Assembly: GCA_947466225.1 (NCBI GenBank)
Contig: CANIBL010000004.1
Span: forward strand, 1 to 64,000
Direction of reading: 5' to 3'
Length of the DNA stretch: 64,000 nt
Origin: Deltaproteobacteria bacterium
GTDB lineage: Bacteria; Bdellovibrionota_B; Oligoflexia; Oligoflexales; Bog-1112
Below the pieces are notes generated by a model. The model saw only the letters and a list, made by a program, of their open reading frames with translations, was not told the DNA's origin and ran no database searches. Made by a program: the position numbers and the translations under genes. Shown piece by piece: positions 33,589-41,861 of this stretch; positions within the stretch are counted from its first letter, which is position 1; the number at the start of each line of letters is the position of its first letter.

Positions 33589-34701
33589 ATGAAAAAACAA
33601 GATAGCGCCCACGCTTATTTGAACCTCTCCTATCCTCTCACAGGTCGATTTGTGGGGCAAACTGTATTGGGATTTTTACTGATTCATATGGCAATATGGG
33701 GCTTTTTTGCCTATGTGCATCCCATGGAGTGGAAGATCCTTTTGAATCATTGGGATTCTCGTTGGTACAGTAAGATCATAGAGGGTGGATATACAATTAA
33801 AAGTGTTGCCTTTTATCCCTTATATCCAATGCTGATCAAAGGTCTGTATTGGATGACGAGTGGAGTAGTGCCGCTTTCAATTCTGGGAACCTTGGTTTCG
33901 ACTTTGCTCTTTTTGGTTTTTTGCTACAGCATGATCGCATCTCCTGCAGCGGTACCCCTTCGACCTGAGACGCGCTTGGGGTGGTTGTTTTTCTTGTGTT
34001 GGCCTGGTTCTATGATTTTTCATTCTCATCACACGGAATCTCTTTTTTTATGCCTCGCATTTTGGACGTTTCTTTTTGTGCAGCGGAAGAGATGGGTGTG
34101 GGCATCTGTCCTAGCAGGGATCTGTGCACTGACGCGTCCTCATGGGGTTTTGGTTGGCATTGTGGTGGGGTGTTCGGTTGCCATGGATATCCCTGCAGCC
34201 TATTATGGACAGCGCTTGCGTCGGCTCGTGATATCAGGTTGCATCAGCGGCAGTCTGTTTGCCCTATTCCCCTTGTATCAATACATTCAGCTTGGAAATC
34301 CATGGCTATTTCTCAAGGCCCAATCGTATTGGGCTCATAGCCAGAGCTGGATGGAGTATGTGGCAACCTTTTTCTTTTTAAGCCGCAGGTGTTTTTTTAC
34401 CTATATGCAGGTGACACATTACCTTTTTTTCCTTGGCCTTTGGGCTTGGGTTGTGTACTTTTGGAGGAAATATCCTTTTTTGGCACTTTATGTATTTTTG
34501 GTTCTCATTCTCATACCGGCTCAGTGTGAGGTGATCAACACCTTCCGATTTGGAGCTGTATTGTTTCCGATCTTATTTGTGGCAGGAGATTGGGTTGCGC
34601 GACTGCCTCAACGGGGGATTGGTTTTCTTTTATTGGGGTACTTTGCTGTTCATAACCTGATCATTACGATCAACTATGCGATGGGCAGATGGAGCTACTA
34701 A
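33589..34701 (+). CDS. PIG-V/GT76-like membrane mannosyltransferase
   Basis: A 370-residue multi-pass GT-C-type glycosyltransferase. LLNHWDSRWYSKIIEGGYT followed by VAFYPLYPMLIKGLYW is the catalytic-Asp lumenal loop and the conserved P-L-Y-P of PIG-V proteins. AGICALTRPHGVLVGIV is a second hallmark. It would use a polyprenyl-phosphate sugar donor on the periplasmic face. A TATACT -10 box at 33,527-33,532 places transcription start near 33,539, favouring ATG 33,589 over the TTG at 33,544. ManC downstream could supply GDP-mannose for the lipid-linked donor; this link is inferred. Confidence 0.78.
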   Translation: MKKQDSAHAYLNLSYPLTGRFVGQTVLGFLLIHMAIWGFFAYVHPMEWKILLNHWDSRWYSKIIEGGYTIKSVAFYPLYPMLIKGLYWMTSGVVPLSILGTLVSTLLFLVFCYSMIASPAAVPLRPETRLGWLFFLCWPGSMIFHSHHTESLFLCLAFWTFLFVQRKRWVWASVLAGICALTRPHGVLVGIVVGCSVAMDIPAAYYGQRLRRLVISGCISGSLFALFPLYQYIQLGNPWLFLKAQSYWAHSQSWMEYVATFFFLSRRCFFTYMQVTHYLFFLGLWAWVVYFWRKYPFLALYVFLVLILIPAQCEVINTFRFGAVLFPILFVAGDWVARLPQRGIGFLLLGYFAVHNLIITINYAMGRWSY

Positions 34702-34704
34702 GGC

Positions 34705-35859
34705 ATGGATTTTTCCCATACTGAATTTGCCTTTTCTCGTCTCTCTCCTTTTCAAATGCGCAGGTATGCGCTTCTCTTTCAGCTCTTACAGTATCGAGCC
34801 TGGGTACAAATTGGCGTTGCTTTTTTGTTGCAGGCGCATAAGTGGAAGCTGCCGATTCATAGGCTGGTAAAACGAAATTTGTTTCAGTATTTTTGTGGGG
34901 GCGAAACCTTACAAGAGTGTATTTCGGTGCTGGAGACCCTTCGCAGTAAAGGTGTGGGTGCTATTTTGGATTATGCTGCAGAGGCCCAGTCTGGAGAGGT
35001 GGCACATGCACGTACCTTTTCTCTGTTGCAGCAAACGCTTGCCTTTTGCTCCACCTCTATGGGTCCGGGTTTTTTTGGGGTTTTGAAGTTGAGTGCCCTT
35101 TCTGAGATGCAAGAGCTGGAGAATTTTGATAGCTGGAAATCGACGCCTGCTTGTGAAACCCTACGGGGGCGACTGCGGCAGCTGGCAACTCAAGCCGAGG
35201 CGGGACAAGGGTCTTTGCTGGTAGATGCAGAGGAGAGTTGGGTTCAAGGGGGGATCGATGCACTGACCCTTGAATTGATGGAAGCATACAATGAGACCCG
35301 TGCGGTGGTGTACATTACTTTACAGATGTATCGGCACGATCGCATGGCGCTGTTGCAGCAGCTGGTGCGACAAGCAACAGAAAAAAACCGATATATCGGC
35401 ATCAAATTGGTGCGTGGCGCGTATATGGAAAAAGAACGCGCACGGGCTGACGCCCAAGGATCCCCTTCACCGATACATGCTACAAAAGCCGATACAGATG
35501 CTGCGTATGAGGCAGCGTTGGATTTTTGCCTGGCCCATCGAGATCGGGTTTCGGTATTGGTGGCAACACACAATGAGATTTCCACGCAACGGTTTGTCCA
35601 CCAACTTTTGGCAGAGGGGATTTCGCCTCAGGACTCTCGATATACCTTTAGCCAGCTATATGGGATGAGCGACCCGATCAGCTTTACCTTGGCGCAGGCT
35701 GGATTTCGGGTGTTCAAGTACATGCCGTATGGGCCTGTGGCGGATGCCTTGCCTTACTTAACGCGGCGGGCGTTAGAAAATTCCGCCATGCGTGGTTCCG
35801 CCAATCGGGAATACCAATGGATCCGGGCCGAAATGGCCCGTAGAAGGAGAGCGAGATGA
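34705..35859 (+). CDS. Proline dehydrogenase
   Basis: A 384-residue FAD-dependent ProDH that oxidises proline to pyrroline-5-carboxylate. The TIM-barrel motifs are clear: GAILDYAAEAQSG, LKLSALSEM, LLVDAEESW, VYITLQMYRHD, IGIKLVRGAYMEKERARA, VLVATHNE, TFSQLYGMSD, and VFKYMPYGPVADALPYLTRR followed by ALEN. It is the mono-functional form; no P5C dehydrogenase is fused or adjacent. It starts 3 bp after the mannosyltransferase and its stop overlaps the next gene as ATGA. Confidence 0.94.
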   Translation: MDFSHTEFAFSRLSPFQMRRYALLFQLLQYRAWVQIGVAFLLQAHKWKLPIHRLVKRNLFQYFCGGETLQECISVLETLRSKGVGAILDYAAEAQSGEVAHARTFSLLQQTLAFCSTSMGPGFFGVLKLSALSEMQELENFDSWKSTPACETLRGRLRQLATQAEAGQGSLLVDAEESWVQGGIDALTLELMEAYNETRAVVYITLQMYRHDRMALLQQLVRQATEKNRYIGIKLVRGAYMEKERARADAQGSPSPIHATKADTDAAYEAALDFCLAHRDRVSVLVATHNEISTQRFVHQLLAEGISPQDSRYTFSQLYGMSDPISFTLAQAGFRVFKYMPYGPVADALPYLTRRALENSAMRGSANREYQWIRAEMARRRRAR

Positions 35860-36806
35860 GAAGGGGTTGGCTCTGGATCCTAGCGGCAGCGCTATTTTCT
35901 TGTGGATCTGGCTACGCTAAAGGAAAGGTTTACTTGATCAGTGCGGTCTTTTGGGAGGGGGAACCGCTTGAGGCGGAGAACTGGAGGGCCCTGGCTACAT
36001 TTCGGTCCCAGTTTCCGGAAGTGCCCTTGGTGCACTTCTTTACTCCTGTCTATTTCACGCGTCCCGGGGGTACCAGTCTGGAGCTGGCAGAGAAATGGCA
36101 AAAGATGCTGCAGCAATTTCAGATGGATACCCCAGGTATTCAGCTGAGTGGGTGGAAATCGTTGGTAGAAGGGGCTGGGGTTTCTTTTCTTTCAGAGCCG
36201 ACCTTTTGGGGTGCTCCCCTGCGTTGTAATCCGGATTGTGGGCATGAGGTTCCCGTTAGCGCCTATAAAGAAGCGGATGGAAAAAAACTCCTGCAATATA
36301 GCGTGGGTGTATTGAAAAACCACGGTATTACCCCCAAAGCCTTTTTGACAGGCGGGCACATGAGTACCGAGGCGCTGACCCAATCTTTACCTGAATTTGG
36401 GATTTATTCGGATTTTTCTGCCATTGATCCAGAGGTATTGGCCTCTGCTTTTCATCCTTACCCCTGGTATCAAATGGTGCACAATCGATGGGGGGGCGTC
36501 TCGCTTTTTTCTCAACCAAAAAAAATTTCCACTTCAAATGGAGATGTTACGCAGTTTTATCAGACACTTGGACCTATTGATGCTCTGTCCCTTGCCAGCT
36601 TTCAGCAGAGATATAAGGACTTGGCTCTCTCTGACAAGGAGGGGCCTAAGATTCTTTTCTGGGGGTTCCACTTCGAAACCATTGGAAAAAATTTGAATAA
36701 GGTGCTAGAAGCGATGGCTTTCGTTCGGAAGTTTCACCAGGAGACTGGTCTTTCGTGGAAGTCCTTTCAGGCATTGTTGGAGGATGCGGCAGCATTTCCA
36801 TACTGA
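35856..36806 (+). CDS. Exported polysaccharide-deacetylase-like protein
   Basis: A 316-residue protein with a signal peptide (MRRGWLWILAAALFSCGSGYA). The mature chain shows alternating strand-helix pattern. DCGHEVPVSAY and KAFLTGGHMSTEALTQSL, then FGIYSDFSAIDPEVL, recall divergent NodB-fold deacetylase-like proteins, but I do not see the full D-D/H-x3-H metal triad, so activity is doubtful. It overlaps proline dehydrogenase by 4 bp and precedes TatD by 17 bp. Function remains unknown. Confidence 0.7.
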   Translation: MRRGWLWILAAALFSCGSGYAKGKVYLISAVFWEGEPLEAENWRALATFRSQFPEVPLVHFFTPVYFTRPGGTSLELAEKWQKMLQQFQMDTPGIQLSGWKSLVEGAGVSFLSEPTFWGAPLRCNPDCGHEVPVSAYKEADGKKLLQYSVGVLKNHGITPKAFLTGGHMSTEALTQSLPEFGIYSDFSAIDPEVLASAFHPYPWYQMVHNRWGGVSLFSQPKKISTSNGDVTQFYQTLGPIDALSLASFQQRYKDLALSDKEGPKILFWGFHFETIGKNLNKVLEAMAFVRKFHQETGLSWKSFQALLEDAAAFPY

Positions 36807-36823
36807 TTGTAGGTGAGGCAGTC

Positions 36824-37630
36824 ATGCACAGTGCGTACGTAGATGTTCATTGTCATTTAACAGAATCTGCGTACGAGTTGGACCTGGCAGCGGTGATCGA
36901 GCGTGCGGCAAGTCGCGGGGTGACCCAGCTGGTGGTCAACGGAGTGGACCCTGCATCCAACCGGAAAATCTTGGAGATGCAACAGCAGTACCCAACGGTA
37001 CGAGCTGCTGTGGGGATTTATCCCATTCAAGCGGTGAGTCGGCATCTATCGGAGTTGCCCATGCCCATCGAGGTGTTACAAGACCCTGATGCGGAGATTC
37101 GGTTTATTGCCGAACAAGCACAAGCGGGTACAATTGTAGCCGTGGGTGAGTGTGGGTTGGATGCCCATTGGTTGGGGCCTGAGACCTTTGCCGAGCAGGA
37201 GCGGGTCTTTCTTGCATTGGTCGATATTGCCAAGCAACAGGATCTGCCGGTGATTGTACACTCTCGGAAGTTAGAGATGCGTACGTATGAGTTGCTGCGA
37301 CAAGCAAATCCTGCGCGTGTGGTGTTTCACTGTTGGGGTGGTCGAGTAAAACAAGCGATAGAAATCGCGCAACTACATCCAGGATGGGCCTTTTCCATTC
37401 CTGCGAATGCCCGACGAAATGGGGCATTTGAGAAAATGTTGCGTGAGTTGCCGGAGACGTCACTCTTGACGGAAACGGACTCGCCTTATTTGTCTCCGCA
37501 GCCTGCGACTAGAAATGAACCACAGAATGTGGTAGATACGATTGAATTCCTCGCAGCATTACGTAACTGGAAGGTCGAGACCGCAAAAGACCTGGTGTGG
37601 CGTAATTTTTGCCGTATTTTTGCAACATGA
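36824..37630 (+). CDS. tatD: TatD-family metal-dependent hydrolase
   Basis: A 268-residue TIM-barrel nuclease-like enzyme; family members show 3'-5' exonuclease or D-aminoacyl-tRNA deacylase activity. Metal ligands are visible in YVDVHCHLTES (H-x-H), VGECGLDAHW (Glu), PVIVHSRKLE (His), VVFHCWGG (His) and LTETDSPYLSPQ (Asp). Some surrounding residues differ from E. coli TatD, for example VGIYPIQA in place of xGxHPH. ATG 36,824 has GGTGAGG five bases upstream; the longer frame to 36,755 lies inside the preceding gene. Confidence 0.9.
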   Translation: MHSAYVDVHCHLTESAYELDLAAVIERAASRGVTQLVVNGVDPASNRKILEMQQQYPTVRAAVGIYPIQAVSRHLSELPMPIEVLQDPDAEIRFIAEQAQAGTIVAVGECGLDAHWLGPETFAEQERVFLALVDIAKQQDLPVIVHSRKLEMRTYELLRQANPARVVFHCWGGRVKQAIEIAQLHPGWAFSIPANARRNGAFEKMLRELPETSLLTETDSPYLSPQPATRNEPQNVVDTIEFLAALRNWKVETAKDLVWRNFCRIFAT

Positions 37631-37687
37631 GATCCATAGCCCCGGCAATTTCGTCTGGCGGGTCCCTTTAACGGAGGTGATGAGAGA

Positions 37688-38137
37688 GTGAAACAGAACA
37701 TTGGGATGCCTGAGCACGCGTTTCAAGGGGTGCATATTTTTGGTGAGTGCTATGGCATTCGTGCTGACTTGCTGAACGATATGGAGAAGCTAAGTTTATG
37801 GCTTTCCAAGGGTATCGAGCGTAGCGGTGCTACGCTGTGCAGTCTGCAACAGAAGCAGTTTTCCCCCTCTGGAGTTACTTTATTGGCGTTGCTGTCAGAA
37901 TCCCATGCTTCGATTCACACGTATCCGGAAGAAGGGGCTTTCTTTTTTGATGCCTTTACTTGTGGCCCCATTTGTCGGCCTCAGGAAATTGCCCATTTTT
38001 TGATTGAGCAGTTACAGCCTACCTCCCACCATCTGCAAACAGTGCATCGGGGGCAATTCTCTTCCAGTACTTGGATGGGATCTTCTCCCTTAGTACCAGC
38101 AGATCCAGCTCATTACCCAGCTACAACACTTTCATAA
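37688..38137 (+). CDS. speD: S-adenosylmethionine decarboxylase proenzyme
   Basis: A 149-residue class 1 AdoMetDC, which supplies the aminopropyl donor for spermidine. The self-cleavage site is in LLSESHASIHTYPEEG, where the Ser before IHTYPE becomes the pyruvoyl group, and the catalytic Cys is in FFDAFTCGPI. It is slightly longer than the typical 115-130 residues because of a C-terminal tail. GTG 37,688 has a near-perfect GGAGGTGAT six bases upstream. No spermidine synthase gene lies in the window. Confidence 0.93.
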   Translation: MKQNIGMPEHAFQGVHIFGECYGIRADLLNDMEKLSLWLSKGIERSGATLCSLQQKQFSPSGVTLLALLSESHASIHTYPEEGAFFFDAFTCGPICRPQEIAHFLIEQLQPTSHHLQTVHRGQFSSSTWMGSSPLVPADPAHYPATTLS

Positions 38138-38160
38138 AAACCTGAATCCAAAGGTGACCC

Positions 38161-39243
38161 ATGGTGCAGGCAGCAGCTTCTGATGTATTTGCTGTGATTT
38201 TGGCAGGAGGGAGTGGAACTCGGTTTTGGCCTCGCTCTCGTCATCATACCCCAAAGCAACTATGCCGCATCGGGTCAGCCGATCGTACTTTGGTTGAAGG
38301 GACATTGCAGCGGTTAGAGGGATGGATTCCTCCGGAACGCCGCATTTTGGTTACCCATCAGGATCAGCTTGCACAGACGCAAGAAATCTGTGGGGATCGA
38401 GTGGGGACCTACCTACCTGAACCTAAAGCCTGCAATACGGCCTGCGCTCTTACGTTGGCTGCATTAGAAATTCAAAAAAAGAACCCAACTGGGGTGATGG
38501 TTTCGCTGCATGCCGATCATGTTATCCAGAATCAGGCTGCTTTTCACGCTACATTGGATCGTGCGGTAGAAACTGCGCGTCAATCCTTTCTTACCCTTGT
38601 GGGAATCGTGCCCCAATATCCTGAAACAGGGTATGGCTATATCGAACAAGGCAATCCGCTGTCTGAACATTCCCATGGATTTCATGTGGCCAGTTTTCGG
38701 GAGAAACCGGATGTGGTCACCGCGACTACCTATGTAGAGAGCGGGCGATTCGTATGGAATTCGGGTATTTTTGTTTGGACCATTTCCACATTTTTAGAAG
38801 AGGCACGTGCCTATATTGGAGAGGTGGTAGCACCGTTAGAAGCAGTGGGAGCACTATTTAATACGGTACCTTTTTCTGCTTGGGAAACTGCGTACAGTCG
38901 AACACCTGCAATTTCTATCGATCACGGGGTCTTAGAAAAGAGCCACCGAATTGCTGTGATACCTGCAACTTTTGATTGGTTGGATGTGGGCAGCTGGGGA
39001 GCTATGAATCGGGTTACCCCTGGGGATGCAGAGGGGAATCTTCTTTTTGGGGATGGCGTCTTGCTCGATTGTCGCAATACCACCCTCGATACCGATGGGC
39101 CGTTTATTGCAGGGGTTGGGGTAGAGGATTTGGTTATCGTTGCCTCAAAAGGAGCTATATTGGTGTGCCGCAAGGAGAGGGATCAAGATGTGAAGAAGGT
39201 GGTGGAGTATTTGAAGACCCAGCATCGAAACGAGCTTTTGTAG
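38161..39243 (+). CDS. manC: Mannose-1-phosphate guanylyltransferase
   Basis: A 360-residue nucleotidyltransferase that makes GDP-mannose. VILAGGSGTRFWPRSRHHTP followed by KQL is the GDP-mannose-pyrophosphorylase signature (GGxGxRxWPxSR..PKQ). SLHADHVIQNQAAF, YPETGYGYIEQG, FREKPDV, VWNSGIFVWTISTF and DWLDVGSWGA follow in family order. The C-terminal isomerase domain of bifunctional ManC is absent. Its product could feed the PIG-V-like mannosyltransferase upstream or surface polysaccharide. A family-B hairpin begins 10 bp after the stop. Confidence 0.94.
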   Translation: MVQAAASDVFAVILAGGSGTRFWPRSRHHTPKQLCRIGSADRTLVEGTLQRLEGWIPPERRILVTHQDQLAQTQEICGDRVGTYLPEPKACNTACALTLAALEIQKKNPTGVMVSLHADHVIQNQAAFHATLDRAVETARQSFLTLVGIVPQYPETGYGYIEQGNPLSEHSHGFHVASFREKPDVVTATTYVESGRFVWNSGIFVWTISTFLEEARAYIGEVVAPLEAVGALFNTVPFSAWETAYSRTPAISIDHGVLEKSHRIAVIPATFDWLDVGSWGAMNRVTPGDAEGNLLFGDGVLLDCRNTTLDTDGPFIAGVGVEDLVIVASKGAILVCRKERDQDVKKVVEYLKTQHRNELL

Positions 39244-39253
39244 TGTTTTTTTA

Positions 39254-39766
39254 TAAAGGAGGGCGTTCCCCCCTCCTTTAGATCCTCCCCCCATTTGTTT
39301 GCTGAGTAAAAGAGAGGGAGAGTTTTTCTCGAGTCAAAGACAAGGCCGGCGCGACGCTTGGCACTCCCCCCCTCTCTCGCAGATAGACCAAAATTACTTT
39401 GATTGTACATCGGTTTCGCTCGACCCGGGTGGGTCCTCCAAGCTGCTGCCCTTGTCTTTGACTCGAGAAAAACTCTCCCTCTCTTTCAATCTCTGCCTTA
39501 CGCTAGAGCCTAGTGCTTTCGAAGCGAGAGACAGGAGAATGCGAGCTCCAGTGAAGGGCAGCAGCTTGGAGGGACCCGACGGGTCGCAAATCGCAGGCCT
39601 CGAGATTGCGGTCCATGACGAGAGCAATATCTGCGATTTCGAGAGTGGGGAGGATCCGACCGTCGCGCCGGCCTTCGCTGGAGCTCGCATTCTCCTGTCT
39701 CTTACTTTGAGGCAGTGGCAAGCAAATGGGGGGAGGATCTAAAGGAGGGGGGGAACGCCCTCCTTT
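39254..39766. mobile_element. 513-bp non-coding element with 45-bp inverted ends (family-B composite)
   Basis: The 540-bp gap between manC and the dermatopontin gene is filled by an element whose ends are near-perfect inverted copies. Left TAAAGGAGGG/CCCTCCTTTA hairpin plus GATCCTCCCCCCATTTG (39,254-39,297), right CAAATGGGGGGAGGATC plus hairpin (39,723-39,766). Inside are nested inverted repeats: 39,312-39,345 with 39,450-39,483, 39,431-39,454 with 39,554-39,577, and 39,527-39,557 with 39,672-39,702. A core at about 39,572-39,672 is shared with the element at 48,879-49,225. No transposase is encoded. Each end hairpin can also act as a terminator for the adjacent gene. Confidence 0.75.
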
Positions 39767-39783
39767 GGAAAAAGAAAAAACCA

Positions 39784-40530
39784 TCAGGTCCCATATTTAC
39801 AACAAGTAAACGTATATTTTCGTATCTCATTGTTCGGATTATAGGTACTCCCCATCTTGGCTATCACTGTGTCTACAGGGCAGGTAAAGGTAAAATCTCC
39901 GCTCTCTGCTTGCGGAAAATCCTGACAGGTATCTTGTTTCACCGACAATGAGCTTCCAGCTAGATCCTTCATGCCTCGACAAATGTATTTCCACTTTCGA
40001 TCATTGTGATTCTCAGGTGGAGGACCTGATTCTGTTTGGTCGATATATCGGCTGAGTGCCCCTCCCATTGCTTCTGTGCCTTTACAGTTGGAGGTTCGAA
40101 GGGTGGCATCGGCAAACCCATTGGCATAGTCAGCATAGGCAGCGTAGACATTAAAACTGCCCCCTCGGAGGTTTTCCCATTGGCTGGTATCTGTATCTGC
40201 TCCAGCTTGAATCTGCTTTTTATTTGCATCTTGGAGAAAGCGGCAAATGAAGTAAAATTGTCGATCGTTGTGGGAAAATATTGTTTTTACCCCAGATAAA
40301 AACGAATCTCCTGGGCAGCGGAAAATAAAAGACGCTTCCGCATCCCGCTTCGTACTGTTCGCTGTGCCTTGGACCATTTGGTTCCACGAAAGTTCCTCAA
40401 CAAAATCGTTGGAAGGTCCGGAGGCATATGCAGGAAACGCATTATACGTTGCAGTGTACCCATCAGCTTGTAAAACCGAGCTATATCCAAGAAATACGCT
40501 TACGCAGATGTATAAAAACCGGTGGTTCAC
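39784..40530 (-). CDS. Secreted dermatopontin-family (DERM) protein
   Basis: A 248-residue exported protein with three dermatopontin-type repeats. Signal peptide 1-22 (cleavage near VLQA). Repeat 1 has FIFRCPGDSFLSGVKTIFS then HNDRQFYFICRF; repeat 2 has NHNDRKWKYICRGM; repeat 3 has FTFTCPVDTVIAKMGSTYN then EIRKYTFTCCKYG. The D-R-x-W-x-Y/F-x-C signature and F-x-F-x-C-P strands match animal dermatopontin, an extracellular-matrix protein. Paired cysteines imply disulfides outside the cytoplasm. GTG 40,530 has AGGAG seven bases upstream. It follows the deubiquitinase gene by 57 bp, so the two are probably an operon for host interaction. Confidence 0.8.
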   Translation of the reverse strand: MNHRFLYICVSVFLGYSSVLQADGYTATYNAFPAYASGPSNDFVEELSWNQMVQGTANSTKRDAEASFIFRCPGDSFLSGVKTIFSHNDRQFYFICRFLQDANKKQIQAGADTDTSQWENLRGGSFNVYAAYADYANGFADATLRTSNCKGTEAMGGALSRYIDQTESGPPPENHNDRKWKYICRGMKDLAGSSLSVKQDTCQDFPQAESGDFTFTCPVDTVIAKMGSTYNPNNEIRKYTFTCCKYGT

Positions 40531-40587
40531 AGTAGTTCTCCTGATAACGAGGATCGTACCGTCTTTTCGGTGGGTTGACGCATTTCT

Positions 40588-41787
40588 TTAGGGGGATTTT
40601 TCTTGGTAAAAGAACAAATATCCGTTCTTTTTGCTGAGTTCTAGGGCTTTCTGTTCCGTTATTTCCGAGATCACGCTGTCATTGGCTTGTAGCCATTTCC
40701 CTTCTTTTTGTAGCAATGCTACATAATGTCCGCCTCCATAGGTGCCATGATGCAGGATCACCGCATAGAGGGAAAACATCCGGGGGGCAGTATCTTGCGC
40801 GGCTTGAAGGGGTAATATGGAGGGAATTTCTACTTCTGTACTGATTTTTTTATAACCGGAATAGTCAGGTAATTGTTCAAATCGTTTCAATTGAATGAAT
40901 AGATAAGCGGGTTTTTTTGCAAGAGAGAAAATTTTCAAGGATTCTGTATCTCCCTCTTTGGCCTGTGCCGTATCTTGACATTTTATGTTTTCATTGAGGT
41001 TCACCGGGATTTCTTGTTGGGATACCTCGATCAAGTTCGATAAAGAGTGACCTTTTCCTGGAATGGTAAGCGACAAAAGGTTTATAGGATCAAATTTATA
41101 GGAGACTAGATCGTGACTACGGCCGATATGGCATCGGATGATCTTTTGAGAAAATCCTTGAAAAGCATCTGTTATAAATGATTGTTCGCTGCTGCTTTGA
41201 GAATTGGCTTTTGCAATAGAAAAATCATTTTTTTCCTTATCTGTCAGTTCGCGATTTATTTTTTCTGGGTTGGTGTTGGTTGCGGAGCTAACCATATCTA
41301 AAAACTTTGAAACATACTCTTGGGCATCTTCCTGGCTGCGAACCTCATTTCGATAACCAGAAATAACGCTGGGTAAAAGATCCACAAGGGTGCCTGGGTG
41401 AACATAGGACTCTGTTGTGGTGGTATAGGCATGATAGAGACTATGAAAGGCTTCGACAACTTTTCGAACCTTGTCTTTCTCTTCGGGGAAAAACCAATGT
41501 TCGGTGAAAGTCAGTTTTTCTTGAGAAAAATACTCTGCAATGACGGGTGTATGAATCAATACTTGCAATGCGGAGTTCATAAAGCAGGTGTTGCCACAGT
41601 TTTGAATTCCCACCACGGTCTTGGGAGCTTGTGGCTGTGGTTTTGACGGTAGTGGTTGTGGGATCGGCCCTGAGGTTGTCTCTAGTTCTTCTCGATTTGG
41701 CTCTTTCTTTATAGGCGCACACTGGAGATACAAGCCCAAAAAGCCCAAGCAGCACGCGTACCGAAGGCAAGTAAGAGATATTTTCAT
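40588..41787 (-). CDS. Exported USP-family (peptidase C19) deubiquitinase
   Basis: A 399-residue ubiquitin-specific-protease domain behind an N-terminal signal (residues 1-22; a Cys at 23 could be lipidated, though Gln precedes it) and a Pro-rich linker. The Cys box is VVGIQNCGNTCFMNSALQVL (Cys68), the Q-D-A-x-E-Y/F helix is SQEDAQEYVSKFLDMV, LFIQLKRFEQL is the conserved LKRF strand, and the His box is HHGTYGGGHYVALLQ followed by KWLQANDSV (His354, Asp370). All three catalytic residues are present. Bacteria lack ubiquitin, so the target must be in a host cell. The domain is shorter than most animal USPs and the zinc-finger cysteines are reduced. Confidence 0.92.
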   Translation of the reverse strand: MKISLTCLRYACCLGFLGLYLQCAPIKKEPNREELETTSGPIPQPLPSKPQPQAPKTVVGIQNCGNTCFMNSALQVLIHTPVIAEYFSQEKLTFTEHWFFPEEKDKVRKVVEAFHSLYHAYTTTTESYVHPGTLVDLLPSVISGYRNEVRSQEDAQEYVSKFLDMVSSATNTNPEKINRELTDKEKNDFSIAKANSQSSSEQSFITDAFQGFSQKIIRCHIGRSHDLVSYKFDPINLLSLTIPGKGHSLSNLIEVSQQEIPVNLNENIKCQDTAQAKEGDTESLKIFSLAKKPAYLFIQLKRFEQLPDYSGYKKISTEVEIPSILPLQAAQDTAPRMFSLYAVILHHGTYGGGHYVALLQKEGKWLQANDSVISEITEQKALELSKKNGYLFFYQEKSP

Positions 41788-41818
41788 GAAAGAGAGCCTT
41801 TACAGGAATACGAACCAG

Positions 41819-41845
41819 TTGTGATACACCCTAAGTATATCACAA
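41819..41845. promoter_or_regulatory. Palindromic operator overlapping the deubiquitinase promoter
   Basis: TTGTGATA (41,819-41,826) and TATCACAA (41,838-41,845) form a perfect 8-bp inverted repeat with an 11-bp centre. On the minus strand TGATATACT within it reads as an extended -10 box about 40 bases before the deubiquitinase ATG. The overlap suggests repression or activation of the deubiquitinase-dermatopontin pair by a dimeric regulator; the regulator is not in the window. Confidence 0.5.
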
Positions 41846-41861
41846 TTGAGGCACCTCCTCT

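Noticed and set aside
39299-39742. A 147-codon plus-strand frame across the 513-bp repeat element (and a 98-codon frame opposite)
   Set aside because: The frames run through nested inverted repeats, encode no known motif, and have no SD; the open frames follow from the repeat composition.
39254-39766. Insertion sequence with its own transposase
   Set aside because: No transposase motif (DDE or HUH) is encoded in any frame of the element.
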